A stretch of 64,000 nt of DNA from Kribbella flavida DSM 17836 (GTDB lineage: Bacteria; Actinomycetota; Actinomycetes; Propionibacteriales; Kribbellaceae). The position numbers and the translations under genes were made by a program. The stretch lies in NCBI RefSeq assembly GCF_000024345.1, contig NC_013729.1:2976001-3040000 (forward strand). The letters run 5' to 3'. Shown here piece after piece: positions 8,701 through 16,738 of this stretch; the stretch's first letter is position 1; each line of letters starts with the position of its first letter. Under the pieces are notes generated by a model. That model was not told the DNA's origin and ran no database searches. It saw only the letters and a list, made by a program, of their open reading frames with translations.

Positions 8701-10491
8701 CTAGTCGGCGTAGAGGGCTTCCACGTCGGCTTCGTGCTTCTTCATGACGATGTGGCGGCGGAGGGAGAGCTTGAGCGAGAGCTCGCCGTTCTCCTGGGTC
8801 CAGTCGGTGGGCAGCACGGTGAACTTCTTGATGCCTTCGGCCTTGGAGACGGCGGTGTTGGCGTCGTCGACGGCGGTCTGGAACTCGGCGATCAGGTCGG
8901 GATCCTCGGCCAGGGTCTTCAGGTCGTGCGGCTTGCCGTGCTTGTCCGCCCAGGAGCCGATCGTCTCGGGATCGATGGTGATCAGCGCGGCGATGAACGG
9001 CTTGCCGTCGCCGACCACCATGCACTGGCCGACCAGCGGGTGCAGCCGGATCCGGTCCTCCAGTACGGCCGGGGCGACGTTCTTGCCGCCGGCGGTCACC
9101 AGGATCTCCTTCTTCCGGCCGGTGATCCGGATGAAGCCGTCGGCGTCGAACTCGCCCAGGTCGCCGGTGTGGAACCAGCCGTCGGCGTCGATCGCGGCCG
9201 CGGTCGCCTCGTCGTTCTTCCAGTAGCCGAGCATCACCTGGCCACCCTTGAAGCACAGCTCGCCGTCCTCGGCGACGCCGACCGTGACGCCGGGCAGCGG
9301 CCGGCCGACCGTGCCGATCCGCAGGTCGCCGGGCAGGTTCACCGACAGCGCGGCGGTCGTCTCGGTCAGGCCGTAGCCCTCCAGGACGGGGACGCCGATG
9401 CCGCGGAAGAAGTGGCCGAGCCGGTCGCCGAGCGGCGCACCGCCGGACACCGCGTAGTCGACCTTGCCGCCGAGCACGTTGCGCAGCTTGCTGTAGACCA
9501 GCTTGTCGAACAGCGCGTGCTTGACCTTCAGCCCGAACCCGGCGCCGCCCTTGTCCATCGCCTGCGAGTAGGCGATCGCGGTCTCCGCGGCGGCGTCGAA
9601 GATCTTGCCCTTGCCGGCCGAGTGCGCGGTCTGGCTGGCGGTGTTGAACACCTTCTCGAACACCCGCGGCACGCTGAGAATGAAGGTCGGCTTGAACTCG
9701 CCGAGATCGGCGACCAGGTTCTTCACGTCCGAGCTGTGGCCGAGCTTGACCCGCATCATCACGCAGCCGACCTGGATGATCCGGGCGAACACGTGCGCCA
9801 GCGGCAGGAACAGCAGCGTCGAGGCGCCGCGGACGTCGAACAGGTTGTCCAGCACCTTCACCGCGGTACCGAGCTCGTCCATGAAGTTGCCGTGGGTGAT
9901 CTTGCAGCCCTTGGGCCGCCCGGTGGTGCCCGAGGTGTAGATCAGTGTGGCCAGGTCGCCCGGCACGACCGCCGTACGCCGCTTGTCCAGCTCCGCGTCG
10001 CTGATCTGCTGCCCGAGCACGGTCAGCTCGTCGACCGCGCCGGACTCGATCTGCCAGACCTCCTGCAGCGACGGTGCCTCGGACCGGGCGGACTCGACGA
10101 CGGCCCCGTGCGCGGCGGTCTCGACGATCGCGACGACGGCCTCGGAGTCGGTCAGGATCCACTGGATCTGCGACGCCGACGAGGTCTCGTAGATCGGCAC
10201 GGTGGCGGCGCCGATGCTCCAGATCGCGTAGTCGATCAGCGTCCACTCGTACCGGGTGGCGCTGAGCAGGGCGACCCGGTCGCCGTGCTTGACGCCGGCC
10301 GCGATCAGGCCCTTGGCCACGCCGGCGACCTGCTCGGCGAACTGTGCGGCGGTGATGTCCAGCCAGCCGTCGCCGACCCGGCGGCTGAACACCGCGGTGT
10401 TGGGATGGGAGGACGCGTTCGCCCAGACGGGATCGCTGAGTCCACCGGTGGCCGGGGGATCGATCACAGCAGGAACGGTGTACTCACGCAT
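8701..10491 (-). CDS. Long-chain fatty-acid-CoA ligase (AMP-forming, FadD15-like)
   Basis: 596 residues from ATG 10491, preceded by GAGGAG. The adenylate-forming signature LIYTSGTTGRPKGCKITHGN lies near residue 190. Further motifs are VLEGYGLTETTAALSVN (acceptor-binding) and DGWFHTGDLGEFDADGFIRITGRKKE (hinge). The enzyme activates long-chain fatty acids to acyl-CoA in the cytoplasm for lipid synthesis or degradation. In Mycobacterium tuberculosis fadD15 lies beside an SRPBCC gene and an ArsA-like ATPase, as it does here, which supports orthology. Confidence 0.93.
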   Translation of the reverse strand: MREYTVPAVIDPPATGGLSDPVWANASSHPNTAVFSRRVGDGWLDITAAQFAEQVAGVAKGLIAAGVKHGDRVALLSATRYEWTLIDYAIWSIGAATVPIYETSSASQIQWILTDSEAVVAIVETAAHGAVVESARSEAPSLQEVWQIESGAVDELTVLGQQISDAELDKRRTAVVPGDLATLIYTSGTTGRPKGCKITHGNFMDELGTAVKVLDNLFDVRGASTLLFLPLAHVFARIIQVGCVMMRVKLGHSSDVKNLVADLGEFKPTFILSVPRVFEKVFNTASQTAHSAGKGKIFDAAAETAIAYSQAMDKGGAGFGLKVKHALFDKLVYSKLRNVLGGKVDYAVSGGAPLGDRLGHFFRGIGVPVLEGYGLTETTAALSVNLPGDLRIGTVGRPLPGVTVGVAEDGELCFKGGQVMLGYWKNDEATAAAIDADGWFHTGDLGEFDADGFIRITGRKKEILVTAGGKNVAPAVLEDRIRLHPLVGQCMVVGDGKPFIAALITIDPETIGSWADKHGKPHDLKTLAEDPDLIAEFQTAVDDANTAVSKAEGIKKFTVLPTDWTQENGELSLKLSLRRHIVMKKHEADVEALYAD

Positions 10492-10540
10492 CCGCGTCTC
10501 CTCAGTCAGGATGGTCGGCTCCGGCGCACGCTACAGTCAC

Positions 10541-10554
10541 CTACCCACTGGTAG
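10541..10554. promoter_or_regulatory. Operator-like palindrome in the fadD15/SRPBCC divergent region
   Basis: CTACC-CACT-GGTAG is a short inverted repeat 50 nt upstream of the acyl-CoA ligase. TetR-family fatty-acid regulators often bind TACY..RGTA-like sites in such promoters, so this may be a fatty-acid-responsive site. The match is short and the assignment is inference. Confidence 0.3.
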
Positions 10555-10605
10555 CCAGACCAATGTGACCCAGGGAACTCATCGCCGCAGCGATAGGTTC
10601 AGCGT

Positions 10606-11520
10606 ATGCCTTCGCTAGACATCAGCTGCGACGACCTGGTCGTCGCAGATCCAGCCTACGTCGCGGAGCGGCTCGGCTCGGACACCCTCTGGCGTGAGTG
10701 GTGGCCCGAACTGGTGCTCACGCCGTCCGAGCGCCGGGGGCTCGAGGGAGTCCGCTGGGCCGTCACCGGCGACGCCGTCGGTACGGCGGAGTGGTGGCTG
10801 GAGCAGGTCCGGGACGGCGTGGTCGTGCACTGGTTCCTGCGCGTCGACCCGGTACGCCGTACCGGGCCGCGCGGGTTGCGACGGCTCCAGGAGGGCTACG
10901 TCGCGCGGTACCGGGAACGGATCTGGCGGTTCAAGGACGAAGTCGAGCAGGGCCGCGCCGCGGGCGAGCGCAGGTCCGGCTGGGAACCCGCGATAGTCTC
11001 CGGTGGGGGCACCGGCGCCCCGCACCCGGCCGTGCCGCCGACCAGGCGCGCGGACGGACGACCGTCCCGGCAGCGGAGAGGTGAATCGATGGCAGAGCAG
11101 ACCACCTCGACCATCGTCGTGAACGCGACCCCGAAGGCGATCATGGCGGTGATCGCGGACTTCGAGGCGTACCCGCAGTGGGCCGACTCGATGCGGGAGA
11201 CCGAGGTGCTGTCCACCGACGAGGCGGGCCGGCCCAAGCAGGTCCGGTTCAAGGTCGACGCCGGGGCGATCTCCGACGAGTACACGCTGGACTACGTCTG
11301 GTCCCGCAACGAGGTGACCTGGTCGCTGGTGCAGGCCAAGATGGTCAAGGGCATGGACGGCGCCTACGTGCTGCGCGACCTCGGCGAGCAGGGCACCGAG
11401 GTGACCTACCGGCTGGCGGTCGACGTGGCGATCCCGATGATCGGCATGCTCAAGCGCAAGGCGGAGAAAGTCATCATCGACACGGCCCTGAAGGGCTTGA
11501 AGAAGCGCGTCGAGTCCTGA
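10606..11520 (+). CDS. SRPBCC (polyketide cyclase-like) double-domain ORF
   Basis: A 304-codon open frame. Residues 1-130 (MPSLDISCDDLVVADPAYVA, then GTAEWWLEQVRDGVVVHWFL) form one START/SRPBCC-type domain. Residues 131-160 are a Pro/Gly/Arg-rich linker that looks like untranslated DNA, and residues 162-304 form a second SRPBCC domain. Related actinobacteria normally have two separate genes. A strong internal ribosome site precedes codon 162, so both a fusion and a separate short protein are possible. TAGGTT (10594-10599) ends 6 nt before the ATG, suggesting a leaderless transcript. Confidence 0.7.
   Translation: MPSLDISCDDLVVADPAYVAERLGSDTLWREWWPELVLTPSERRGLEGVRWAVTGDAVGTAEWWLEQVRDGVVVHWFLRVDPVRRTGPRGLRRLQEGYVARYRERIWRFKDEVEQGRAAGERRSGWEPAIVSGGGTGAPHPAVPPTRRADGRPSRQRRGESMAEQTTSTIVVNATPKAIMAVIADFEAYPQWADSMRETEVLSTDEAGRPKQVRFKVDAGAISDEYTLDYVWSRNEVTWSLVQAKMVKGMDGAYVLRDLGEQGTEVTYRLAVDVAIPMIGMLKRKAEKVIIDTALKGLKKRVES
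11089..11520 (+). CDS. SRPBCC family protein (internal start of preceding ORF)
   Basis: 143 residues from ATG 11089, preceded by GGAGAGGTGA at 8 nt. The protein (MAEQTTSTIVVNATPKAIMA, FEAYPQWADSMRETEVL, LAVDVAIPMIGMLKRKAEK) is a full-length SRPBCC/START-like lipid-binding domain like mycobacterial Rv2185c. It is followed 5 nt later by the ArsA-like ATPase gene, so the two are co-transcribed. It is probably the main product of this frame. Confidence 0.85.
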   Translation: MAEQTTSTIVVNATPKAIMAVIADFEAYPQWADSMRETEVLSTDEAGRPKQVRFKVDAGAISDEYTLDYVWSRNEVTWSLVQAKMVKGMDGAYVLRDLGEQGTEVTYRLAVDVAIPMIGMLKRKAEKVIIDTALKGLKKRVES

Positions 11521-11525
11521 TCGAC

Positions 11526-12860
11526 GTGACCCGGGTTCTGCTGTACACAGGAAAAGGCGGCGTGGGCAAGACCACGTCCGCGGCCGGCACCGCCACGCTG
11601 GCCGCCTTGCGCGGACTGCGCACGCTGGTGCTGTCCACCGACGCCGCGCACTCGCTGTCCGACGCGTTCGACTGCGAGGTCGGCGGCGAGCCGACCGAGA
11701 TCGACGACCTGCTGTTCGTCCAGCAGATCGACGCGCAGCGCCGGTTCGAGCGGTCCTGGGGCGACATCCAGGCGTACCTGCGCTCGGTGCTGCACGTGAT
11801 CGGGGTCGACCCGATCGAGGCCGAGGAGCTGACCGTGCTGCCGGGCGCCGAGGAGGTGCTCGCGCTGCTCGAGGTGCGCGACCACGTCCGGTCCGGGCGC
11901 TGGGACGTCGTCGTGGTCGACTGCGCGCCGACGGCGGAGACGCTGCGGCTGCTCGCGCTGCCGGAGGCGCTGAGCTGGTACATGGACCGCATCATCAACA
12001 CCGAGCGCAAGGTGCTGAGGTCGTTCCGGCCGCTGCTGGGCAAGGCGTCCGGGCTGCCGATGCCGGACGACACCGTGTTCGACGCGCTGCGCCGGCTGCA
12101 GCGCGACCTGGCCGACATCCGCGCGCTGCTGGCCGGGCCGGACGCGTCGGTGCGGCTGGTGCTGACGCCGGAGGCCGTCGTGGTCGCCGAGGCGCGGCGC
12201 TCGATGACCACGCTGTCGCTGTACGGGTACCGCGTGGACGGCATCGTGGCGAACCGGGTGTTCCCGGCGGCCGGGGCCGACAACTGGCGCCGCCAGTGGG
12301 TCGCCGCGCAACGCGGGATCCTGGAAGACGTCGCGGACTCGTTCAGCCCGCTGCCGATCTGGGAGTCGCCGTACCGGGCCTGCGAGCCAGTCGGGGTGGA
12401 GGAGCTGGCGGCGTTCGCGGTCGAGATGTACGGCGGGGACGACCCGTTCGCGCGGGCCTCGGACGAGACGTCGCTGCTGGTCGACCGGCACATCGACACC
12501 GACGGGCGGACGTACATCCTGACGCTGCCGTTGCCGCTCGCGTCGGCGGCCGATCTGGAACTGGCCCGGCACGGGGACGAGCTGATCGTCACCGTCGGGT
12601 CGTACCGGCGGGTGATTCCGTTGCCGGCGGCCTTGGCCCGAGGGGTGGTCGCGGGGGCGCGACTGGACGACGGGCGGTTGCAGGTGCGGTTCGCTCCGCG
12701 GGAGCCGATGGTTCGTACGGCGGTGCCGCCGGCGGCGGAGGTTCCGACGGCGAGCGGGCCGTTGGAGTCGGCGCAAGAGCTGGCGCAGGAGTTTCGTGAG
12801 CAGATGGACCAGCAGTTCGGCCAGGAGGTCGACGCGGCGATCACGGAGGGGACCCGATGA
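11526..12860 (+). CDS. ArsA-like P-loop ATPase
   Basis: 444 residues from GTG 11526. The deviant Walker A motif GKGGVGKT is at residues 9-16, the switch DCAPTAETLRLL is near residue 138, and a C-terminal ArsA_HSP20-like beta domain (YILTLPLPLASAADLELARHG) spans about 315-390. There is a single ATPase domain, unlike the double-domain arsenite pump ArsA. No arsenic genes are nearby, so the arsenite label should not be taken literally; Get3-type chaperone functions are an alternative. It corresponds to Rv2184c in the conserved block. Confidence 0.88.
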   Translation: MTRVLLYTGKGGVGKTTSAAGTATLAALRGLRTLVLSTDAAHSLSDAFDCEVGGEPTEIDDLLFVQQIDAQRRFERSWGDIQAYLRSVLHVIGVDPIEAEELTVLPGAEEVLALLEVRDHVRSGRWDVVVVDCAPTAETLRLLALPEALSWYMDRIINTERKVLRSFRPLLGKASGLPMPDDTVFDALRRLQRDLADIRALLAGPDASVRLVLTPEAVVVAEARRSMTTLSLYGYRVDGIVANRVFPAAGADNWRRQWVAAQRGILEDVADSFSPLPIWESPYRACEPVGVEELAAFAVEMYGGDDPFARASDETSLLVDRHIDTDGRTYILTLPLPLASAADLELARHGDELIVTVGSYRRVIPLPAALARGVVAGARLDDGRLQVRFAPREPMVRTAVPPAAEVPTASGPLESAQELAQEFREQMDQQFGQEVDAAITEGTR

Positions 12861-13405
12861 CGAAGGAGCCGGTCGGGTCGGTGGCGGAGGAGGCGGCGAA
12901 GCTGTTCGCCGTACTTCAGCAGGCTGCTGCGGAGGCGCAGGGTGGTGATGCGGCCGGCAAGGTCGCGCGTGGTGAGACCCAGCCGGCCAGACAAGATCCA
13001 GTCGACGGTGATCTCTCGACGGAGCCCGGTGCCGCCCGCGCCGGGGCCGGTGTCGACGATGCTGCCTCTGTTGGGTCTGCCGAGTTCGCTGGCGGGGGCT
13101 CGTCCGGCCCGGGGGAGGAGCATCGGCATGGGCTGGGGCGGGGGGTGGAGTGCCAGTGGTGTCCGGTGTGTCAGGTGATCAACAAGGTACGCAGTACCAG
13201 CCCGGAGACGATCGAGCAGTTGTCGACGGCGGCGGCCGGCGTACTGGGATCGGTGCGCTCGTTGCTGGAGGCTGCCGCGGAGGCGGCGCGGCAGGCCCGG
13301 GTGGACGCAGAGTCGCGGACCACCGGGGAGCAGGACCCGGAACGCCCAGCTCGGTCCCGTGTGGACCGGATCGACGTGAGTGAGGACCCCGAACCATGGG
13401 ACTGA
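12857..13405 (+). CDS. DUF5304-like protein
   Basis: 182 residues. Its ATG overlaps the ATPase stop (ATGA), so it is translationally coupled. An N-terminal helix (EEAAKLFAVLQQAAAEA) is followed by a low-complexity Gly/Ala/Pro region, then a Cys cluster CQWCPVCQVINKV near residue 98 and an amphipathic helix. This layout matches DUF5304 proteins found beside ROK glucokinase genes in actinobacteria. The CxxCxxC could bind a metal. Function is unknown. Confidence 0.75.
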   Translation: MTKEPVGSVAEEAAKLFAVLQQAAAEAQGGDAAGKVARGETQPARQDPVDGDLSTEPGAARAGAGVDDAASVGSAEFAGGGSSGPGEEHRHGLGRGVECQWCPVCQVINKVRSTSPETIEQLSTAAAGVLGSVRSLLEAAAEAARQARVDAESRTTGEQDPERPARSRVDRIDVSEDPEPWD

Positions 13406-14439
13406 CCATCGGCATCGACGTCGGCGGTACCAAGATCGCGGCCGGCGTCGTCGGCACCGACGGCACGATCGGCGCCCGCGCGCACCGCGACACACCCGCC
13501 ACCTCGGTCGACGAGACCGCCCGCGCCATCTGTGACGCGGCCGCCGAACTGATCGCGCAGTACGAGGTCGAGGCGGTCGGCATCGGTGCCGCCGGCTTCG
13601 TCTCGTCGGACCGCTCGACCGTGCTGTTCGCCCCGAACCTGGCCTGGCGCGACGAGCCGCTCGGCCGCCGGGTCGCCGACGTGCTGCAGGTCCCGGTCGT
13701 GGTGGAGAACGACGCGAACGCCGCGGCCTGGGGCGAGTTCGCCTTCGGCGCGGCCAAGGACGTCGAGCACATGGTGTGCGTGACCGTCGGCACCGGCATC
13801 GGCGGCGGCGTCGTGATCGACGGTGAGCTGCTGCGCGGCGCCCACGGGGTCGCGGCCGAGCTCGGCCACATGCGCGTGGTGCCTGGCGGTCACCGCTGCG
13901 GCTGTGGAGCCCGCGGCTGTCTCGAGCAGTACGCCTCCGGCAGCGCGCTCGTCCGGGAAGGCCGGGCGCAGGCCGAGTCGGGCTCGCTCGCGGCGGCTCA
14001 GATGCTGAGCGTCTGCGGCATCACCGACCCCGCCGAGCTGACCGGGCCGATGATCACCCAGGCCGCGTCGGCCGGTGACCCGTGCGCGGTGGAGCTGCTC
14101 GACGACCTCGGCCGCTGGCTCGGCGAGGGACTGGCGAGCTTCGCGACGCTGTTCGACCCGAGCACAATCGTGATCGGCGGCGGCGTCAGCGCGGCCAAGG
14201 AGCTGCTGGTGAAGTCGGCGCAGGTCGCGTTCGAGAAGAACCTGCCGGCCCGGGCGAACCGGCCGCACCCGCGCTTCGGTCTCGCGCAGCTGGGCAACGA
14301 CGCCGGCATCATCGGCGCCGCCGACCTGGCTCGCCGCCCGGCGCCCGCCCAGGCCGACGTCGCGCCGCCGGCCGCCCCGGCACCCGCCGAGACGGCGCCG
14401 TCGCAGGCCCCGGGCGCGGCCGCGGAGCAGCCTCGGTGA
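13396..14439 (+). CDS. ROK-family glucokinase, copy 1
   Basis: 347 residues; it overlaps the previous gene by 10 nt. The phosphate-1 motif IGIDVGGTKIAAG is at residues 5-17, the catalytic region VVENDANAAAWGE near 105, and the ROK zinc motif GHRCGCGARGCLEQYASG near 165-180. The enzyme phosphorylates glucose with ATP (or polyphosphate) in the cytoplasm. The last 35 residues are an Ala/Pro-rich tail. A paralogue follows immediately. Confidence 0.93.
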   Translation: MGLTIGIDVGGTKIAAGVVGTDGTIGARAHRDTPATSVDETARAICDAAAELIAQYEVEAVGIGAAGFVSSDRSTVLFAPNLAWRDEPLGRRVADVLQVPVVVENDANAAAWGEFAFGAAKDVEHMVCVTVGTGIGGGVVIDGELLRGAHGVAAELGHMRVVPGGHRCGCGARGCLEQYASGSALVREGRAQAESGSLAAAQMLSVCGITDPAELTGPMITQAASAGDPCAVELLDDLGRWLGEGLASFATLFDPSTIVIGGGVSAAKELLVKSAQVAFEKNLPARANRPHPRFGLAQLGNDAGIIGAADLARRPAPAQADVAPPAAPAPAETAPSQAPGAAAEQPR

Positions 14440-14542
14440 CGGCGCGACCCGCCGCCGCGCAGGGGCAGCGGTGGTCGGTCCGAGATGCTTGGCTGGAACC
14501 GGCGAAGGCCGGAGTTGGGGGTACCGAGAGGAGGGTCGTGCG

Positions 14543-15742
14543 ATGGCTCTGACGCAGGCGTTGACGATCGGCATCGACATCGGTGGCACCAAGGTGGCCG
14601 CCGGAGTGGTCGACCCCGAGGGCAACATTCTCGACCGGCTGCGCCGGGACACCCCGACCAAGGACCCGAAGGAGACCGAGGACGCGATCGCCGAGGTCGT
14701 GCACGACCTGGAGTCGCGGCACGACGTGATCGCGGTCGGCATCGGCGCCGCCGGATTCGTCGACGGCACCCGTTCCTCGGTGCTGTTCGCGCCGCACCTG
14801 GCCTGGCGGCACGAGCCGCTGCGGGACGCGGTCGAGCGCCGCCTCGGCCTGCCGGTGGTGGTGGAGAACGACGCGAACGCCGCCGCCTGGTCGGAGTGGC
14901 GGTTCGGCGGCGGCCAGGGCGAGAGCCACCTGGTCTGCGTGACGCTTGGCACCGGCATCGGCGGCGCGATCCTGAACGACGGCGCTCTGCAGCGCGGCAA
15001 GTTCGGCATCGCCGGCGAGTTCGGCCACATGCAGGTGGTGCCGGGCGGTCACCGCTGCGAGTGCGGCAACCGCGGCTGCTGGGAGCAGTACGCGTCCGGC
15101 AACGCGTTGACCCGGGAGGCGCGGGAGCTCGCGCTGTCCGGCTCACCGGTTGCGCACAACCTGCTGCGCGCCGCCGAGGGCGACCCGCGCCGGATCAACG
15201 GCCCGATGGTCACCGAGCTGGCCAAGGACGGCGACCCGGTCGCGGTCGAGCTGCTGGAGGATGTCGGCCGCTGGCTCGGCATCGGCCTGGCGAACCTCGC
15301 CGCCGCGCTGGACCCCGGTACGTTCGTGATCGGTGGTGGCGTCTCCGACGCCGGCGAGCTGCTGCTGGCGCCGGCCCGGGAGGCGTTCAAGCGGACGCTG
15401 ACTGGGCGGGGGTTCCGGCCGGAGGCGCGCATCGTGCGCGCCGTGCTCGGCCCGGAGGCGGGCATGGTCGGCGCCGCGGACCTCGCCCGCGAGGAGGCGA
15501 CCTGGCTGCGGCGGGTGCGGGTGAAAACCACCGCGGTGACGGCGAAGACCGCCGCCCGCGGCGGCCGGTCGACCCGGCTGGACCGGGCCGCCCGCAAGTC
15601 GGCGAGCCGGCGGACCGGGATGCGTGCGGCGACCTCGGAGGGCGAGCTCCAGCTCGAGCACACGGGCGACCTGCAGCTGGATCTGCCCGCCGAGCCGCAG
15701 CTGAACCAGACCCGGCGCAACCAGGGCGAACCGGAGGCATGA
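14543..15742 (+). CDS. ROK-family glucokinase, copy 2, with charged C-terminal extension
   Basis: 399 residues from ATG 14543, chosen because GAGAGGAGGG lies just upstream; a longer in-frame start has no such site. It has GIDIGGTKVAAG, VVENDANAAAWSE and the zinc motif CECGNRGCWEQYASGN. About 75 extra residues follow the ROK fold: first Arg/Lys/Thr-rich (KTTAVTAKTAARGGRSTR), then Glu/Gln/Leu-rich. The extension is absent from copy 1. Tandem duplication with divergence is likely, and the second may have another sugar or a regulatory role. Confidence 0.92.
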   Translation: MALTQALTIGIDIGGTKVAAGVVDPEGNILDRLRRDTPTKDPKETEDAIAEVVHDLESRHDVIAVGIGAAGFVDGTRSSVLFAPHLAWRHEPLRDAVERRLGLPVVVENDANAAAWSEWRFGGGQGESHLVCVTLGTGIGGAILNDGALQRGKFGIAGEFGHMQVVPGGHRCECGNRGCWEQYASGNALTREARELALSGSPVAHNLLRAAEGDPRRINGPMVTELAKDGDPVAVELLEDVGRWLGIGLANLAAALDPGTFVIGGGVSDAGELLLAPAREAFKRTLTGRGFRPEARIVRAVLGPEAGMVGAADLAREEATWLRRVRVKTTAVTAKTAARGGRSTRLDRAARKSASRRTGMRAATSEGELQLEHTGDLQLDLPAEPQLNQTRRNQGEPEA

Positions 15743-16467
15743 GCACCGGCCCGTCGCTGCGGGTGCTGTCGTACAACGTGCACCGTTGGGGCGACGACCG
15801 CGAAGCGCTGGCCCGGGTGGTCCGGGCCTGTGCGCCGGACGTCGCGCTGATCCAGGAGGCGCCGACGTGGTGGGGGACCAGGCGCAAGCGCCGCGCGATG
15901 GCCGCCACCTTCGGCATGACGTACGTCGCGGCCGCGGCGCGCAACGCGATCTTGGTTGCCGGTAGCACCGAAGTCGTGGAGTCGCTGCACTGGCGCGTCT
16001 GGCGGCCGTTCGTCCGTCGCCGGCTGCGGCTGATCGCGACCCAGCTGCCGGGCGGTGCCGTCGGCGGGCGGGTCACGCTCGGCGGCACGGATCTCGCGCT
16101 GGTGGTGTGCCATCTCGGCCTGCACATCCGCGGCCGGCAGCACGAGTTGGAGCAGGTCCTGCGCGGGTGCCGGTCCTTCAACCTGCCGTACCTGCTGGTG
16201 GGCGACCTGAACGAGGAGCCAGGTGGTCCGGTCTGGGACCGCCTCGCCGCCGAAGGTCTCACCGACCTCGGCGTCGACGTCGGCCCGACCTACCACTCCG
16301 ACAACCCGGAACGCCGGATCGACGGCGCCCACCTCTCACCCGAGCTTTCCGGCCGGGTGATTCCGCTCGACACGGTCGCAGGCGTCACCCGCGCCGACCT
16401 GGCCGCCGCGTCGGACCACCTACCCCTCCTGATCGAGCTGACCCCTGGCCGAACTCTCGCGGGTTAA
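15739..16467 (+). CDS. Endonuclease/exonuclease/phosphatase (EEP) family hydrolase
   Basis: 242 residues; ATGA overlap with the upstream kinase indicates coupling. Family residues are visible: LSYNVHRWGDD at the N-terminus, LIQEAP (metal Glu), LVVCHLGLH, LLVGDLNEEPGG (Asp/Asn pair), and a C-terminal AASDHLPLLIEL. EEP enzymes are Mg-dependent phosphodiesterases; endonuclease versus phosphatase activity cannot be decided. The stop codon TAA lies inside repeat element A, so the last residues are encoded by the repeat. Confidence 0.87.
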   Translation: MSTGPSLRVLSYNVHRWGDDREALARVVRACAPDVALIQEAPTWWGTRRKRRAMAATFGMTYVAAAARNAILVAGSTEVVESLHWRVWRPFVRRRLRLIATQLPGGAVGGRVTLGGTDLALVVCHLGLHIRGRQHELEQVLRGCRSFNLPYLLVGDLNEEPGGPVWDRLAAEGLTDLGVDVGPTYHSDNPERRIDGAHLSPELSGRVIPLDTVAGVTRADLAAASDHLPLLIELTPGRTLAG

Positions 16468-16533
16468 CCCATCCAGTGCATGGTTGGCCCACCGAAATCT
16501 CGCTGGCCAACCATGCATCCGATGGGTTGACCC
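16461..16533. repeat. 73-nt palindromic element, family 1, copy A
   Basis: Left arm 16461-16489 and right arm 16505-16533 (29 nt each) pair at 25 of 29 positions around a 15-nt spacer. The arms start with GGGTTAACCCATC and end with TGCATGGTTGGCC. The EEP gene's stop codon (16465-16467) lies in the left arm. The same 29-15-29 layout is found in copies B and C. Confidence 0.85.
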
Positions 16534-16594
16534 CCGCCGCAAGGCGTACTGATGGGACCGTCGCCGCGATCGTCCTGCTGCTCCTGGCTTCCCG

Positions 16595-16667
16595 GGGATA
16601 ACCCACCAAATGCAGGGTTGACCTACGGTATTCGGGCGGGTCCACCCTGCATTTGAAGGGTTAACCC
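16595..16667. repeat. 73-nt palindromic element, family 1, copy B
   Basis: Arms 16595-16623 and 16639-16667 pair at 25 of 29 positions around a 15-nt spacer. It lies 61 nt after copy A and 71 nt before the SDR start. Compared with copies A and C, two arm positions differ (TGCAG for TGCAT, TTGACC for TTGGCC) and both are compensated in the opposite arm, so the stem is conserved. Confidence 0.85.
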
Positions 16668-16738
16668 CTGAGATTTCGCTGGGTGGGCGGGCAGGGAAAT
16701 GGGTGGATGCGCAGGGCCTCAGGCGGCAGGATGGGCGC

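Noticed and set aside
11526-12860. Arsenite efflux ATPase
   Set aside because: Only one ATPase domain, no arsenic-binding cysteines of the pump type and no ars genes nearby, so a general ArsA-like label is safer.
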